The notes below the pieces were generated by a model. It had not been told where the DNA came from. It made no database searches and worked only from the letters and a program-made list of their open reading frames with translations. Made by a program: the position numbers and the translations under genes. This document shows, piece after piece, positions 1 to 9,200 of a stretch of DNA of 64,000 nt. Source of the DNA: Ruegeria lacuscaerulensis ITI-1157 (GTDB lineage: Bacteria; Pseudomonadota; Alphaproteobacteria; Rhodobacterales; Rhodobacteraceae); the NCBI GenBank assembly GCA_000161775.1, contig GG704596.1:1944311-2008310 (forward strand), read 5' to 3'. Numbering within the stretch: position 1 is the stretch's first letter; each line of letters starts with the position of its first letter.

Positions 1-676
1 ACAGACGGCCCAAAGCCAACTGGCCATACCACGGCCAGATCGCCATGTCCGCGATCGAATAGTCATTCCCGGCGATGAAGGGCTTGCTGGCCAGTTCGCG
101 GTCCAGAACGTCCAATTGGCGGTTGGTTTCCATGGCGAAGCGGTTGATCGGATATTCCCACTTCTCGGGCGCGTAGGCATAGAAATGGCCGAATCCGCCG
201 CCCAGATAGGGCGCGCTGCCCATCTGCCAGAACAACCAGTTCATCACTTCGGTGCGCTCCGGGCCGGATTGCGGCAGAAATTCACCGAATTTCTCGGCCA
301 GGTGGAACAGGATCGACCCGCTTTCGAACACGCGCACCGGGGTCTCGCCTGACCGGTCCAGCAGGGCGGGAATTTTCGAGTTGGGATTGATCTCGACAAA
401 GCCCGAGCCGAACTGATCGCCCTCGCCGATATTGATCAGCCATGCATCGTATTCGGCGCCGTCATGGCCCAGGGCCAGCAGTTCTTCCAGCATCACGGTG
501 ACCTTGACCCCGTTCGGAGTGGCCAACGAATACAGTTGCAGCGGATGCTTGCCCACGGGCAGATCCTTGTCATGGGTGGCACCCGCGATGGGGCGGTTGA
601 TGCTGGCAAATCGTCCGCCGCTTTCGCTGTCCCAGGTCCAGACTTTCGGAGGGGTATAGGTGGATGTGTCGCTCAT
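1..676 (-). CDS. yghU: YghU-like glutathione S-transferase, 3' part missing
   Basis: Cytosolic glutathione-transferase-fold protein of the YghU (GSH-dependent disulfide-bond oxidoreductase) group, which binds two glutathiones and reduces disulfides or organic peroxides. The reverse strand reads from ATG at 676 without a stop to the window edge, giving about 225 residues of a family usually near 285. The N-terminal extension (about 45 residues, ending in a KHPLQLYSLATPNG stretch) that distinguishes YghU from ordinary GSTs is present. It is followed by a thioredoxin-like domain with NGVKVTVMLEEL and the glutathione-contacting ESGSIL motif, then the start of the helical C-terminal domain. The C-terminus lies outside the window. 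It is transcribed divergently from the YHS gene. The family call is firm; the physiological substrate is unknown. Confidence 0.85.
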   Translation of the reverse strand, partial: MSDTSTYTPPKVWTWDSESGGRFASINRPIAGATHDKDLPVGKHPLQLYSLATPNGVKVTVMLEELLALGHDGAEYDAWLINIGEGDQFGSGFVEINPNSKIPALLDRSGETPVRVFESGSILFHLAEKFGEFLPQSGPERTEVMNWLFWQMGSAPYLGGGFGHFYAYAPEKWEYPINRFAMETNRQLDVLDRELASKPFIAGNDYSIADMAIWPWYGQLALGRL

Positions 677-910
677 CTTCTGCCTTTCATGCCTAAGCCG
701 GGCGCGCCGGATCGTCCCAGAGGTAGTATTGTCACGCCCCGAGGCCAACCCCCGACGTTGCGCGTTTCGTGAAACAAGCCCCCGCAATTCGCTCACGTTT
801 TCTCGTGTGTGGTCACAGCAACGTTAGCTGGGCTATGCGATCGGGGGGATTCCAATATTCTCGGCTGCGAAGACCCCGCGGACACCGCCTCCAGAACAAG
901 GATCACCTAC

Positions 911-1429
911 ATGAACCGTTTTGCACTGACTTTCGTCGCCGCCATGATGCTGGGCGTTCCGGCCTTTGCCGGGCCTCAATATGTCGACGGGACCGGGTAT
1001 GCCGCGTCCGGCTATGACGTCGTCGCCTACCGCGACCTCGAACAGGTGCCCATCGGCCAATCCCAACCCGAAGCCGTGCGTGGCCGCGCCGACATCACGG
1101 CCGAATACAACGGGGCCACCTGGGCTTTCGCATCCGAGGAAAACCGGGCGAAGTTTCTGGAGAACCCCGAATACTACGCCCCGCAATATGACGGGCACTG
1201 CGCCTATGGCGTGTCCAAGGGCGGCAAGGTTCCTGGCAACCCCAACCTGTGGCGCATCGTGGATGACAAGCTGTATCTGAACATCACTGATGTCGTGGTC
1301 GGTTTCTGGGAAGAGGACGTGCCGGGCAACATCAACCTGGCCGAAGGCAACTGGCCCGAGATCGAGCCGTCGGACGCCTCGACCAGCGTCATTCCCAAAT
1401 TTACGTCCGAAGGTCCGGTCGCGGAGTGA
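911..1429 (+). CDS. YHS domain-containing exported protein
   Basis: Protein of 172 residues with a hydrophobic signal peptide (about residues 1-20, cleavage near AFA) followed by a YHS-type domain. The domain core carries the usual tail of this family, CAYGVSKGG, preceded by a region of the type WAFASEENRAKFLENPEYYAPQ. YHS domains are small putative metal-binding folds, and the exported versions are of unknown function. ATG 911 is preferred over the upstream in-frame start at 809 because it begins exactly at the signal peptide and is preceded by an AAGGA ribosome site. The gene is monocistronic and ends at a clear hairpin terminator. Confidence 0.8.
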   Translation: MNRFALTFVAAMMLGVPAFAGPQYVDGTGYAASGYDVVAYRDLEQVPIGQSQPEAVRGRADITAEYNGATWAFASEENRAKFLENPEYYAPQYDGHCAYGVSKGGKVPGNPNLWRIVDDKLYLNITDVVVGFWEEDVPGNINLAEGNWPEIEPSDASTSVIPKFTSEGPVAE

Positions 1430-1448
1430 TCGGCCGATAACAAAAATG

Positions 1449-1477
1449 GGGCCTGACGCATCACGTCGGGCCCTTTT
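1449..1477 (+). terminator. Rho-independent terminator after the YHS gene
   Basis: A ten-pair stem (GGGCCTGACG / CGTCGGGCCC, one G-U pair) with a five-base loop is followed by TTTT. It lies 20 bp after the YHS stop codon. The convergent J-domain gene ends at 1486, so the hairpin may act on both strands. Confidence 0.75.
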
Positions 1478-1485
1478 CTGTTGGG

Positions 1486-2136
1486 TCAGGACGTTTGCCA
1501 GAATTCGTCGAGTGCGGTTTGGTCGGTTTCGAATCTGATCGTCACGCTTCGGGCCCCCGGAAATTTGCGTGATCTGATCGAGTCGGGGACGATGACCTCG
1601 CCCGCACCGCCGCTTTTAACCTGGAACGACAGAACTTCGCCCTCGAACTTGTGGCAACTGCTCAGGATTGACGTAGGCAACGCCACCCGGTTCGCGCCTT
1701 CGCGAACGGGTGTTTCCACGAAAAACGTCAGATGGCGACCGTGGCACCCGACGGCGGTGGGCACGTGGTCGCAATCCCGAGCCGCTGGTTGCGGCTGCGC
1801 CATGTCTTCGTGGTGAGGCAGTGCACGGTCAGGGTCCAGCAGCCCTCGGCACATCGCAACCGCGTCATCAGCCAGTTCAATCAGACGTTTCTTCAGCTTC
1901 GGCCGCCGAGGCCGCGCGGGGCCTTGCGGTTTGCCGGTCAAACCTTCCTTGCGCAGCAGATCATAGGCTGCCTTTGCCCGCGAGAACTGTTTGCACTCGC
2001 CGCCGGTGTGGTCGGGATGCGCATGAAAGGCGATTTCGCGCCAAGCGTTCCTTATTTCAAGGGAGGATGCTGATTGATCCAGGCCCAACGCCTGCAACGC
2101 CTCTTCCCGAGCCTGGATTTTGTCGACTGGCTCCAT
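1486..2136 (-). CDS. J-domain (DnaJ-like) protein
   Basis: Protein of 216 residues with an N-terminal J domain (about residues 7-63). The diagnostic HPD tripeptide is present in HAHPDHTGG, where it would stimulate DnaK ATPase. There is no Gly/Phe region, no zinc-finger domain and no classical substrate-binding C-domain, so it is a stand-alone J protein rather than DnaJ itself. The remainder holds a basic linker (RPRRPKLKKR) and a C-terminal domain of about 110 residues I do not recognise. ATG 2136 was chosen because the J domain starts right after it; the longer in-frame extension upstream is low-complexity and unlike any family. The gene lies between terminators and appears to be transcribed alone. 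Confidence 0.7.
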   Translation of the reverse strand: MEPVDKIQAREEALQALGLDQSASSLEIRNAWREIAFHAHPDHTGGECKQFSRAKAAYDLLRKEGLTGKPQGPARPRRPKLKKRLIELADDAVAMCRGLLDPDRALPHHEDMAQPQPAARDCDHVPTAVGCHGRHLTFFVETPVREGANRVALPTSILSSCHKFEGEVLSFQVKSGGAGEVIVPDSIRSRKFPGARSVTIRFETDQTALDEFWQTS

Positions 2137-2295
2137 ACCGAAATCACTCACTAAAAAACTGCACCCATTTTTCTGGGAGAGCGGCTTTAAGTCAAATAAA
2201 TCAGTGTATTGGCGTTGATTTTGGCAACAGTTCCGCGCGCTGGCCGGCATTGTTTGCATGCGCGGGTGCCCACTTGGTGATGGGCGACGCCCCCC

Positions 2296-2323
2296 AAAAA
2301 AAGGTGGGCCGCCGAAGCGGCCC
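2296..2323 (-). terminator. Rho-independent terminator of metF
   Basis: Read on the minus strand: stem GGGCCGC / GCGGCCC with a UUCG loop, then ACC and seven T (plus-strand A run 2296-2302). It lies about 28 bp after the metF stop. The UUCG tetraloop and T tract make this one of the strongest terminators in the window. Confidence 0.85.
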
Positions 2324-2350
2324 CAGCACAGGGGATTTGGAGACGGATGG

Positions 2351-3217
2351 TCAGGCGACGTGTTGCAGGTCGACTTTGGGCGTGATGCCAAGGGCGAAAC
2401 ACACGTCGCGCGTCAGTTCGGGGCGGTTGAGCGTGTAGAAATGCAGCCTGTCCACGCCGCCCTCGATCAGGTCCGAGCACAGTTCGGTGCACAGCGCGGT
2501 GGCCAGCAGGTCGTGCCGGTCGTCGCGAATGGCCTTTTCAAAGGCATCCTCGACCCAGCCGGGAACCCGCGCGCCGCAACGTTTCGCGAATTTGCGGGCG
2601 CCGGTCCAGTTCTCGATCGGCAGTATGCCCGGCACGATCGGCTTGTCGATCCCCGCCTTTGCGCAGGCATCGCGGAAGCGGAAGAATGTCTCGGCCTCGA
2701 AGAAGAACTGGGTCAGCGCCTCATCGGCGCCGGCATCCAGCTTGGCCTTGAGCCAATCGATATCAGCCTGTGCACTGGGGGCTTCGGGGTGGGTATCGGG
2801 ATAGGCGCCGACCCGGATTTTGAACTTGCCGCTCTCGGCCAGAGCCGCGATCAGTTCGACCGAGGTCGCGAATCCGTCGGGGTGCGGGGTAAACCGGTCC
2901 TGCCCCTTGGGCGGGTCGCCGCGCAGCGCAACGATGTCGGTGACACCGGCGGCGGCAAATTCCTCGGCGATGGCCAGGGTCTCGTCGCGTGAGGCATCGA
3001 CGCAGGTCAGGTGCGCGGCCACCGGCAGCCCCGACGATTTGTGCAGCGTCGCCACGGCGTCGCGCGTCAACTCGCGCGTGGTGCCGCCCGCGCCATAGGT
3101 GACCGAAACGAATCGCGGCCCCAGTGGTGCCAGGGTCTGAACCGTATCCCACAACCTGAATGACGCTTCGAGCGTTTGCGGTGGGAAGAATTCAAAGGAG
3201 ATCTCGGGCTTGGTCAT
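2351..3217 (-). CDS. metF: 5,10-methylenetetrahydrofolate reductase
   Basis: Cytosolic FAD enzyme that reduces 5,10-methylene-THF to 5-methyl-THF, supplying the methyl group for methionine synthesis. The 288-residue length matches bacterial MetF. Visible family motifs are FEFFPP near the start (residues 8-13), VSVTYGAGG (about 37-45) and ALRGDPP (about 97-103), plus a C-terminal PGILPIENW segment. ATG 3217 is the family start; the open frame upstream of it is not conserved in type. It is divergent from a MetR-type activator gene, with palindromic half-sites between them, and is terminated by the hairpin at 2296-2323. Confidence 0.95.
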   Translation of the reverse strand: MTKPEISFEFFPPQTLEASFRLWDTVQTLAPLGPRFVSVTYGAGGTTRELTRDAVATLHKSSGLPVAAHLTCVDASRDETLAIAEEFAAAGVTDIVALRGDPPKGQDRFTPHPDGFATSVELIAALAESGKFKIRVGAYPDTHPEAPSAQADIDWLKAKLDAGADEALTQFFFEAETFFRFRDACAKAGIDKPIVPGILPIENWTGARKFAKRCGARVPGWVEDAFEKAIRDDRHDLLATALCTELCSDLIEGGVDRLHFYTLNRPELTRDVCFALGITPKVDLQHVA

Positions 3218-3262
3218 CGGTGTCTCGCTGTTTGTGACCAGGCTCTTGTGCCACGATGCCGG

Positions 3263-3300
3263 TTGTGAGACAAACTCATATTCCTCAAGAACAACATGAG
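3263..3300. promoter_or_regulatory. Candidate MetR operator between metF and metR
   Basis: The 94-bp divergent spacer holds TGAG-N5-CTCA (3266-3278), which resembles the known MetR box TGAA-N5-TTCA. Further half-sites are CTCA at 3284 and TGAG at 3297, and an outer GTTGT/ACAAC pair encloses the block. LysR regulators typically bind such sites between their own gene and the target. The assignment is by pattern only. Confidence 0.5.
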
Positions 3301-3311
3301 CCAGACTGCAA

Positions 3312-4217
3312 ATGCATATCGAGTTCCGGCACCTGCGCACGATCAAGGCCATCCATGACTGCGGCGGGCTGGCACGCGCGGCCGATCAACTGAACATCAC
3401 GCAATCGGCGCTGAGCCATCAGATCAAGGGGCTCGAGGATCAGGCCGGGGTCGAGCTGTTCCTGCGCCGGTCGAAGCCGATGAAACTGTCGGCGGCGGGG
3501 CTGCGCCTGCTGCGTCTGGCCGAGCAGATCCTGCCGCAGGTCGAGGCCATGCAGGAGGAGTTTTCCTCGCTGCGCGACGGGCGCACGGGGCGGATGCACA
3601 TCGCCATCGAATGCCATGCCTGTTTCGAATGGCTGTTCCCGGTGCTCGAGGCCTTCCGCAAGTCGTGGCCGGATGTCGATGTCGATATCCGGCCGGGCCT
3701 GGCCTTTGACGCGCTGCCCGCGCTGCAGAAGGAGGAGGTCGATCTGGTCGTCTCCTCGGATCCGGAAAGCCTGCCGGGCGTCGAATTCATCGAACTGTTC
3801 GATTACAACCCGGTTTTCGTCGCGGCCTCGACCCATCCGCTGGCGGAAAAACCGTATATCGAGGCCGAGGATTTCCGCGGCCAGACCCTGATCACCTATC
3901 CGGTCGAACGGACCCGGCTGGACGTGTTCAGTCAGCTGCTGATCCCCGCGCGGGTCGAGCCTGCGGCGATCCGGCAGGTCGAGCTGACGGCGGTGATCTT
4001 GTTGCTGGTCGCATCGAACCGAGGAATTTCGGTCCTGCCCGACTGGGTCGTGCGCGAAGTCAAGTACAGCTCGGACTATGTCACGCGTCCGCTGACCAAG
4101 GATGGCATCACGCGGCGCCTCTACGCGGCCGTGCGCACTGAGGACATGGAAAAACCCTTTGTGCAGGAGTTGGTCAAGCTGGCCAGCCAGGAGGCGCGCA
4201 AGTTGCAGGCGCAATAG
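3312..4217 (+). CDS. metR: LysR-family transcriptional regulator, MetR type
   Basis: Protein of 301 residues. It has an N-terminal LysR winged helix-turn-helix (about residues 4-62, with the segment ITQSALSHQIKGLE as recognition helix) and a periplasmic-binding-like effector domain (about 90-295). The N-terminus resembles enterobacterial MetR, which uses homocysteine as coactivator to turn on methionine biosynthesis genes. The divergent neighbour metF and the palindrome between the genes fit this role. ATG 3312 opens directly into the HTH. Resemblance plus context make MetR the best name, but another LysR specificity cannot be excluded from sequence alone. Confidence 0.85.
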   Translation: MHIEFRHLRTIKAIHDCGGLARAADQLNITQSALSHQIKGLEDQAGVELFLRRSKPMKLSAAGLRLLRLAEQILPQVEAMQEEFSSLRDGRTGRMHIAIECHACFEWLFPVLEAFRKSWPDVDVDIRPGLAFDALPALQKEEVDLVVSSDPESLPGVEFIELFDYNPVFVAASTHPLAEKPYIEAEDFRGQTLITYPVERTRLDVFSQLLIPARVEPAAIRQVELTAVILLLVASNRGISVLPDWVVREVKYSSDYVTRPLTKDGITRRLYAAVRTEDMEKPFVQELVKLASQEARKLQAQ

Positions 4218-4325
4218 GGCCGGGACCCCGCGCGAAACGGTGGGCTGCCATGCGCATCATTCCTCTTGGCAAGGGGCCGTTGCGCCAGTATACGCGCGGT
4301 TTGACCGGACAGGAGCCTCGGAACT

Positions 4326-5111
4326 ATGGTTGGCAGTGCAAATCTCAACATCATGATCAAGGCCGCACGCAAGGCGGGCCGATCGCTGGTAAAGGACTTT
4401 CGCGAAGTCGAGAACCTGCAGGTGTCGATGAAGGGCGCGGGCGATTTCGTCTCGAAGGCTGACATTGCCGCCGAGAAAATCCTGAAAGAAGAACTGCTGG
4501 GCGCGCGTCCCACCTATGGCTGGCTGGCCGAAGAAGGCGGCGAGATCGAGGGCGAAGATCCGACCCGGCGCTGGATCGTCGATCCGCTGGATGGCACCAC
4601 CAACTTCCTGCACGGCCTGCCGCACTGGGCCATTTCGATCGCGCTGGAACACAAGGGCAAGATCGTGGCCGGCGTGATCTATGACCCGGCCAAGGACGAG
4701 ATGTTCTTTGCCGAAAAGGGCGAAGGCGCCTGGATGAACGACATGCGTATCCGCGTGTCGGGGCGGCATCGCATGATCGAGTCGATCTTTTCGACCGGTC
4801 TGCCGTTCGGCGGACGCTCGGATCTGCCGGCCACGCTGCAGGATCTGGCCCGGCTGATGCCGGTCTGCGCGGGCGTGCGCCGCTGGGGCGCCGCGGCGCT
4901 GGACATGGCCTATGTGGCCGCCGGCCGCTACGAAGGGTTCTGGGAGCGTCGCCTGAATGCCTGGGACTTGGCCGCGGGCATCATCATCGTGAAAGAGGCC
5001 GGCGGCCTTGTGCAGCCGATGAACCCCGAAGGCAGCATTCTGGACGATGGCGAAGTGATCTGCGCCAACGAACCGATCTTCGACCAGTTCGCCAAGGTGA
5101 TCCGGGGCTGA
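4326..5111 (+). CDS. suhB: Inositol-1-monophosphatase family protein
   Basis: Mg-dependent, Li-sensitive phosphatase fold of 261 residues. Metal and substrate motifs are complete: GAGDFVSKAD (about 37-46), the glutamate pair EE at 69-70, DPLDGTTNF from residue 86, and the C-terminal WDLAAG. It would hydrolyse inositol or similar sugar monophosphates, and SuhB homologues also act in rRNA transcription antitermination. An AGGAG ribosome site precedes ATG 4326. It ends 9 bp from the convergent GFA gene with no visible terminator. A second family member, hisN, lies at 49077. Confidence 0.9.
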   Translation: MVGSANLNIMIKAARKAGRSLVKDFREVENLQVSMKGAGDFVSKADIAAEKILKEELLGARPTYGWLAEEGGEIEGEDPTRRWIVDPLDGTTNFLHGLPHWAISIALEHKGKIVAGVIYDPAKDEMFFAEKGEGAWMNDMRIRVSGRHRMIESIFSTGLPFGGRSDLPATLQDLARLMPVCAGVRRWGAAALDMAYVAAGRYEGFWERRLNAWDLAAGIIIVKEAGGLVQPMNPEGSILDDGEVICANEPIFDQFAKVIRG

Positions 5112-5120
5112 GCCTTCCGA

Positions 5121-5492
5121 TCAATCAGCCCGGTCCGACGGGTGGTTGACACCGTCATTCCACGGAATCGGGTCATGCGTGCGGGGGTTGCCACCTTCGA
5201 TGCATCCCAGGTTGACCCCGCATTCCGCGGGGTCTGATCGCCTCTGGTGATAGACATAAATCCCGCAGGTCTTGCAGAAATAGTGCTTCGCCGTGTGCGT
5301 GCCCCATGTGTAGAGGCTCAGGTTGTCTGCGCCCTGCAGGATGCGCAGGCTTTCGGTTGTGGCGGTCACGGCGGCGGCCCCACGTCGGATACAGAAGGAA
5401 CAGTCGCACCGGGCAGCCGTGGCCAGGCCGCCGGGGAACTCGGCCTCGATCTTCACGGCGCCGCAATGGCAGGAGGCGGTCATCCGGCTCAT
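5121..5492 (-). CDS. GFA-family (glutathione-dependent formaldehyde-activating-like) protein
   Basis: Small zinc protein of 123 residues of the Gfa/CENP-V fold. Cysteine ligand sets are visible at the N-terminus (ASCHCG, then CDCSFC) and in the middle (FCKTCGIYVYHQ). Members are often annotated as formaldehyde-activating enzymes, but most have no proven activity. The start at 5492 is supported by an ATGA overlap with the stop codon of the upstream rhomboid gene, so the two are translationally coupled. An in-frame ATG three codons later is possible. Confidence 0.85.
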   Translation of the reverse strand: MSRMTASCHCGAVKIEAEFPGGLATAARCDCSFCIRRGAAAVTATTESLRILQGADNLSLYTWGTHTAKHYFCKTCGIYVYHQRRSDPAECGVNLGCIEGGNPRTHDPIPWNDGVNHPSDRAD

Positions 5493-6232
5493 CGGCGCGG
5501 CACCCGGGGAATGCGGGACTGGCTGAGCTTGTAGCGGTGTTCGGGATGTGGCGGGTGACCGTGGGTGCGGTTCCAATAGGCCGGCCCGCCGCGTTTCAGC
5601 CACAGCGGGACGCACAGGATCAAACCGATCACGAAACCGCCCGTATGCGCCCAATAGGCCACGCCGCCCGCGTCAGGGTTGCTGGCGAGGCTGCCCAGGA
5701 ACTGCATGCCCAACCAGACACCCAGCATCACGAAGGCCGGGATGGTGAAGACCCGCACATAGACGACCAGAATCAGCAGGATATCGACGCGCGCCCGTGG
5801 GAACATCAGCAGATATCCACCCATCACGGCGGCAATTGCGCCGGACGCGCCGATGGTCGGAACCAGCGACCCGGGGGCCGTTATGATATGGACCAGCCCG
5901 GCGCCGATGCCCGCGACCATGTAGAACAGCAGGAAGGGCAGATGGCCCATCTCGTCTTCCAGGTTGTCGCCGAAGATCCACAGGAACAACATGTTGCCGA
6001 TCAGATGCATCCAGCCGCCATGCAGGAACATCGACGTCACCAACGTCTCGAGCGCCACGCCGTCGCTGATGCGGGCGGGGATGATCGCATAGTCGAAGTA
6101 GAACCGGTTGATCAGCCGGGCGTCGTCCATGAATCCGACATAGCTGAGGAAAATCAGCACATTCGCCGCGATCAGCGCATAGACGACATAGGGCGTGCGC
6201 CCCGAGGGGTTGTGGTCTCGAATTGGGAACAT
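5489..6232 (-). CDS. Rhomboid-family intramembrane serine protease
   Basis: Polytopic inner-membrane protease of 247 residues that would cleave transmembrane segments of client proteins. The catalytic dyad is visible: Ser130 in GASGA and His196 in WAHTGG, with the supporting HGGWMHLIGN segment (71-80). Six hydrophobic segments run from about residue 15 to 212, followed by a short basic cytosolic tail. The N-terminus MFPIRDHNPS is typical of this subfamily. The start codon has no visible Shine-Dalgarno; instead a perfect 10-bp hairpin lies 5 bp upstream (6238-6265). It is the first gene of a pair with the GFA gene, and no specific substrate can be inferred. Confidence 0.9.
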   Translation of the reverse strand: MFPIRDHNPSGRTPYVVYALIAANVLIFLSYVGFMDDARLINRFYFDYAIIPARISDGVALETLVTSMFLHGGWMHLIGNMLFLWIFGDNLEDEMGHLPFLLFYMVAGIGAGLVHIITAPGSLVPTIGASGAIAAVMGGYLLMFPRARVDILLILVVYVRVFTIPAFVMLGVWLGMQFLGSLASNPDAGGVAYWAHTGGFVIGLILCVPLWLKRGGPAYWNRTHGHPPHPEHRYKLSQSRIPRVPRR

Positions 6233-6237
6233 GAGGG

Positions 6238-6265
6238 GACGCTGGGCTTTTCCCGGCCCAGCGTC
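6238..6265 (-). other. Perfect hairpin between putA and the rhomboid gene
   Basis: Inverted repeat GACGCTGGGC / GCCCAGCGTC, 10 pairs without mismatch and an eight-base spacer. It lies 8 bp after the putA stop and 5 bp before the rhomboid ATG on the same strand. It has no T tract, so it could be a weak putA terminator, an mRNA-end stabiliser or a structure affecting rhomboid translation. Confidence 0.6.
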
Positions 6266-6273
6266 AAGTCAGC

Positions 6274-9200
6274 TTATGCCGCACCGCCCAGAAGTGCGGC
6301 GTTTCCTCCGGCGGCCGTGGTATCGACGCAGAGGTGGCGCTCGGCCATCACCCGCGACCGGTCGGGCACGCCGGGAATCAGCGGCAGGATGGGGCCGGTT
6401 CTGCGCGACAGATGCAGTTCGATCTGGCGCGCTGTGTCCCCGTCGCCCCACCACAGAACGCCTGCAATCCCCTGCAGGTCTTCCAGCCGGTGCAGGGCCA
6501 ACGCCCCCTCGGCCCGGATTGCCGTTCCGCCCAGCGCGAGAATGGCATCCGCCTGCGCCTTGGCCGCCTCGGGGCCGGGGCCCAGGCATAGGAATGGCGC
6601 GCGGGGAAACTCGGTCAGCCGGTTCGACTCGCCGGTCGGTCCGGGCATCGAGCGGGTCGTCGGCGCGGCCGGCTGCCCGATCGGTGCGGGCAGGTCGGCC
6701 GGGGCGGGCCATTCCGCGGCAACGACCTGTCGGTCCGGGGCGCAGAAACGGGCCAGATAGTTCGGGCCGCCCGCCTTGGGGCCGGTGCCCGACAGCCCCT
6801 CGCCGCCGAAGGGCTGCGAGCCGACGATGGCGCCGATCTGGTTGCGGTTGACATAGATGTTGCCCGCATGGATCGCCTCGGTGACGTGCTGCACCCGGTC
6901 GTCGATGCGAGTGTGCAGGCCGAAGGTCAGGCCATAGCCGGTGGCGTTGATGTCGGCGATCACCTGGTCGATCTCGTGCGACTTGAAGCGGGCGACGTGC
7001 AGGACGGGGCCGAAGATCTCACGTTCCAGCGCATTGATGCCGGGGACCTCGATCAGCGTGGGCGCCACGAAGATCCCCTCGGGCGGCAGCGCCAGTTCCT
7101 TCAATACACGACCCTCGGCGCGGGCCTTGGCGACGTGGTCGGCGATGCTCTGCCGGGCCTGTTCGTCGATCACCGGGCCGCAATCGGTCGAGAGCAGCCA
7201 CGGATCGCCCACCGAGAGGGCGTCCATCGCGCCCTTGAGCATGGTCAGCACGTCATCGGCGATGTCGTCCTGCAGATACAGGCAGCGCAAGGCGGAACAG
7301 CGCTGGCCCGCCGACTGGAAGGCGCTTTCGATGATCGACTGCACGGCCTGTTCGGGCAGGGCGGTGCTGTCCACGATCATCGCGTTCAGCCCGCCGGTTT
7401 CGGCGATCAGCGGTGTGCCGGGTTTGAGGTTCTGGGCCATTGCAGCGCGGATTTTCAACGCCGTCGCGGTCGAGCCGGTGAAGGCCACGCCGGAAACCCG
7501 CGGGTCCGAGGTCAGCGCGGCGCCCACCGATGGCCCGCCCGGCAGCAATTGCAGCGCGTCGCGCGGTACTCCGGCCTGGTGCAGCAGCTGCACGGCGCGG
7601 TGGGCGATCAGCGGAGTCTGCGGCGCGGGCTTGGCCAGAACCGCATTGCCCACGGCAAGCGCAGCCGAGATCTGCCCGGTGAAAATCGCCAGAGGGAAGT
7701 TCCACGGGCTGATGCAGGTGAAGGTCCCGGCCGGATTGGCGTCGGGGATGTTGGCGGCGTAGTAGCGCAGGAAGTCCACCGCCTCACGCAGCTCGGCCAC
7801 CGCGTCGGGCAGCGATTTGCCGGCCTCGCGCGCCAGAAGGGCGAAGAGCTCGCCATAATGCTCCTCGTAGAGGTCGGCGGCGGCATTCAGGATGCGGCTG
7901 CGCTCGGTCGCTGGGGCCTGCCACGGAGCAGCTGCGGCCAGCGCCAGCTCCACATCCGCGGCACTGGCCGGGGCGACCGCGCCTGGCCGGTCCTCGGGCA
8001 GGGCGGGGTTGATGACAGGTTCCTCGGACTCGGGAACCGCGTCACCGGCCAGCAGGGGCTGCGCGAACCAGTGATGCGCGCGAAAGGCGTCGCGGGCGGC
8101 TTCGATCCGGTCCAATGTCGGCGTGTGGTGCAGGTCGAACCCTTCCGAGTTGCGACGCTCGGGCAGGAACAGTTCGGGGCCGGTTGGGATGTGGCGTGCA
8201 GGTTTCCGCACGACCTCGAACGGATCGGCGGCCACCACTTCGGGGGCCACGTTTTCGTCCACGATCTGGTTGACGAACGAACTGTTGGCGCCGTTTTCCA
8301 GCAGCCGCCGCACCAAATAGGCCAGCAGGTCGCGATGCGCGCCCACCGGCGCATAGATGCGGCAGCGGGTGTTGTGGCGGTCCATCACCAGCCGGTGCAG
8401 GGTTTCGCCCATGCCGTGCAGGCGCTGGAACTCGAAGGGCTGGTCCTCGGCCATGTGCAGGATCGCGCTGACCGTGTGGGCGTTGTGGGTCGCGAACTGA
8501 GGATAGATCCGGTCGGTCATGCCCAAGAGCTTGCGAGCATTGGCGATGTAAGAGATGTCGGTTGCCGCCTTGTTGGTAAAGACCGGGAAGCCATCGACGC
8601 CAGCGACCTGCGCGCGCTTGATCTCGGTGTCCCAGTAGGCGCCCTTGACGAGGCGGACCATCAGCTTGCGGTCGTGGCGCTCGGCCATGTCGTAGAGCGT
8701 GTCCAGCACCAGCCCCGCGCGCGGGCCATAGGCCTGCACCACGATGCCGAAGCCATCCCATCCGGCCAGCGCCGGCTCGGACAGAACCGCCTCGATCACC
8801 TGCAGGGACAGCGACAGGCGGTCGGCCTCTTCGGCGTCCACGTTCAGGCCCATGCCGGCCGCCTTGGCCAGCAGGGCAAGGGCCCGCAGGCGCGGCACCA
8901 ACTCGTCCATCACGCGCTGTTCCTGGGCAACCTCATAGCGCGGATGCAGCGCCGACAGCTTGACCGAGATGCCGGGATTGGCGCGGATGTCGTCATGGGT
9001 GCAGGCGTCGGCAATCGCGGCGATGGCGCGGGAATAGGCGAGGTGGTAACGCGCGGCGTCCGCCTCGGTGCGGGCGGCCTCGCCCAGCATGTCGTAGGAA
9101 TAGGTATAGCCTTTGGCCTCCATCCCCTGCGCCCGCTTCATGGCGGACTGGATGGTTTCGCCCAGAACGAACTGCCGGCCCATTTCCTTCATCGCGCGCC

